A stretch of 64,000 nt of DNA from Xenorhabdus poinarii G6 (lineage in GTDB: Bacteria; Pseudomonadota; Gammaproteobacteria; Enterobacterales; Enterobacteriaceae): NCBI RefSeq assembly GCF_000968175.1, contig NZ_FO704551.1:2666001-2730000 (forward strand), in the 5' to 3' direction. Under the pieces are notes generated by a model. The model saw nothing but the letters and a program-made list of their open reading frames with translations, was not told the origin of the DNA and ran no database searches. Below, piece after piece: positions 63,963-64,000 of the stretch (position 1 is its first letter; every line of letters starts with the position of its first letter). Made by a program: the position numbers and the translations under genes.

Positions 63963-64000
63963 AAGCCCACATGTTATTTTTTGTTCTCCATGATTGAATA

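Overview
The window reads as a chromosomal segment from an insect- or nematode-associated gammaproteobacterium of the Morganellaceae, most likely Xenorhabdus or a close relative such as Photorhabdus. The core genes are close to their enterobacterial counterparts (RpoS, CysJIH, ProS, ThrABC, TalB, Mog). The AT-rich insert carries a large Rhs/YD-repeat protein and a VapA/VapB-like protein. The genus call is an inference from gene content; I could not run a 16S comparison.

Layout. 1-1991: 3' end of mutS and miaE (+). 2131-8858: the minus-strand block ftsB-ispD-ispF-truD-surE-pcm-nlpD-rpoS. About 8860-17800: accessory island between ftsB and cysC, with a transposase remnant, AT-rich non-coding DNA, a VapA-like gene, a frame-broken relic, a 28-bp tandem repeat, an unknown 365-aa gene and a 1687-aa Rhs-type protein. 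17801-26831: minus-strand sulfate assimilation genes cysJIH, cysG and cysDNC. 27101-30699: queD, queE, a ProY-like permease and yafD. 31069-36281: a complete rRNA operon on the minus strand (16S, tRNA-Ile, tRNA-Ala, 23S, 5S, tRNA-Asp), the equivalent of E. coli rrnH. 36649-43744: gmhB, metNIQ, rcsF, trmO, proS and rof. 43894-54893: ettA, a divergent regulator/FabY-type ketosynthase pair, slt, trpR, yjjX, gpmB, rob and creA. 55028-63962: arcA, thrLABC, yaaA, talB and mog.

Compared with E. coli (recalled, not searched), the order joins blocks near 60 min (rpoS to queE), 5 min (rrnH, met, proS) and 100/0 min (ettA to mog). Non-core DNA lies mainly at three places: between ftsB and cysC, between ettA and slt, and in the structured spacer between truD and surE. 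The CRISPR-cas/iap segment that separates cysD from cysH in E. coli is absent; cysG lies there instead.

Functional groups: stationary-phase and stress control (rpoS, nlpD, pcm, surE, rob, rcsF, arcA); sulfate to sulfide with siroheme supply (cysDNC, cysG, cysJIH); isoprenoid precursors (ispD, ispF); tRNA modification (miaE, truD, queD, queE, trmO); methionine uptake under probable MetJ control; attenuated threonine biosynthesis; and a putative secreted or effector-type cassette (11227-17596). That cassette is the best candidate here for an undescribed system: a beta-rich unknown protein, then an Rhs shell with an unrecognised C-terminal domain and no visible immunity gene.
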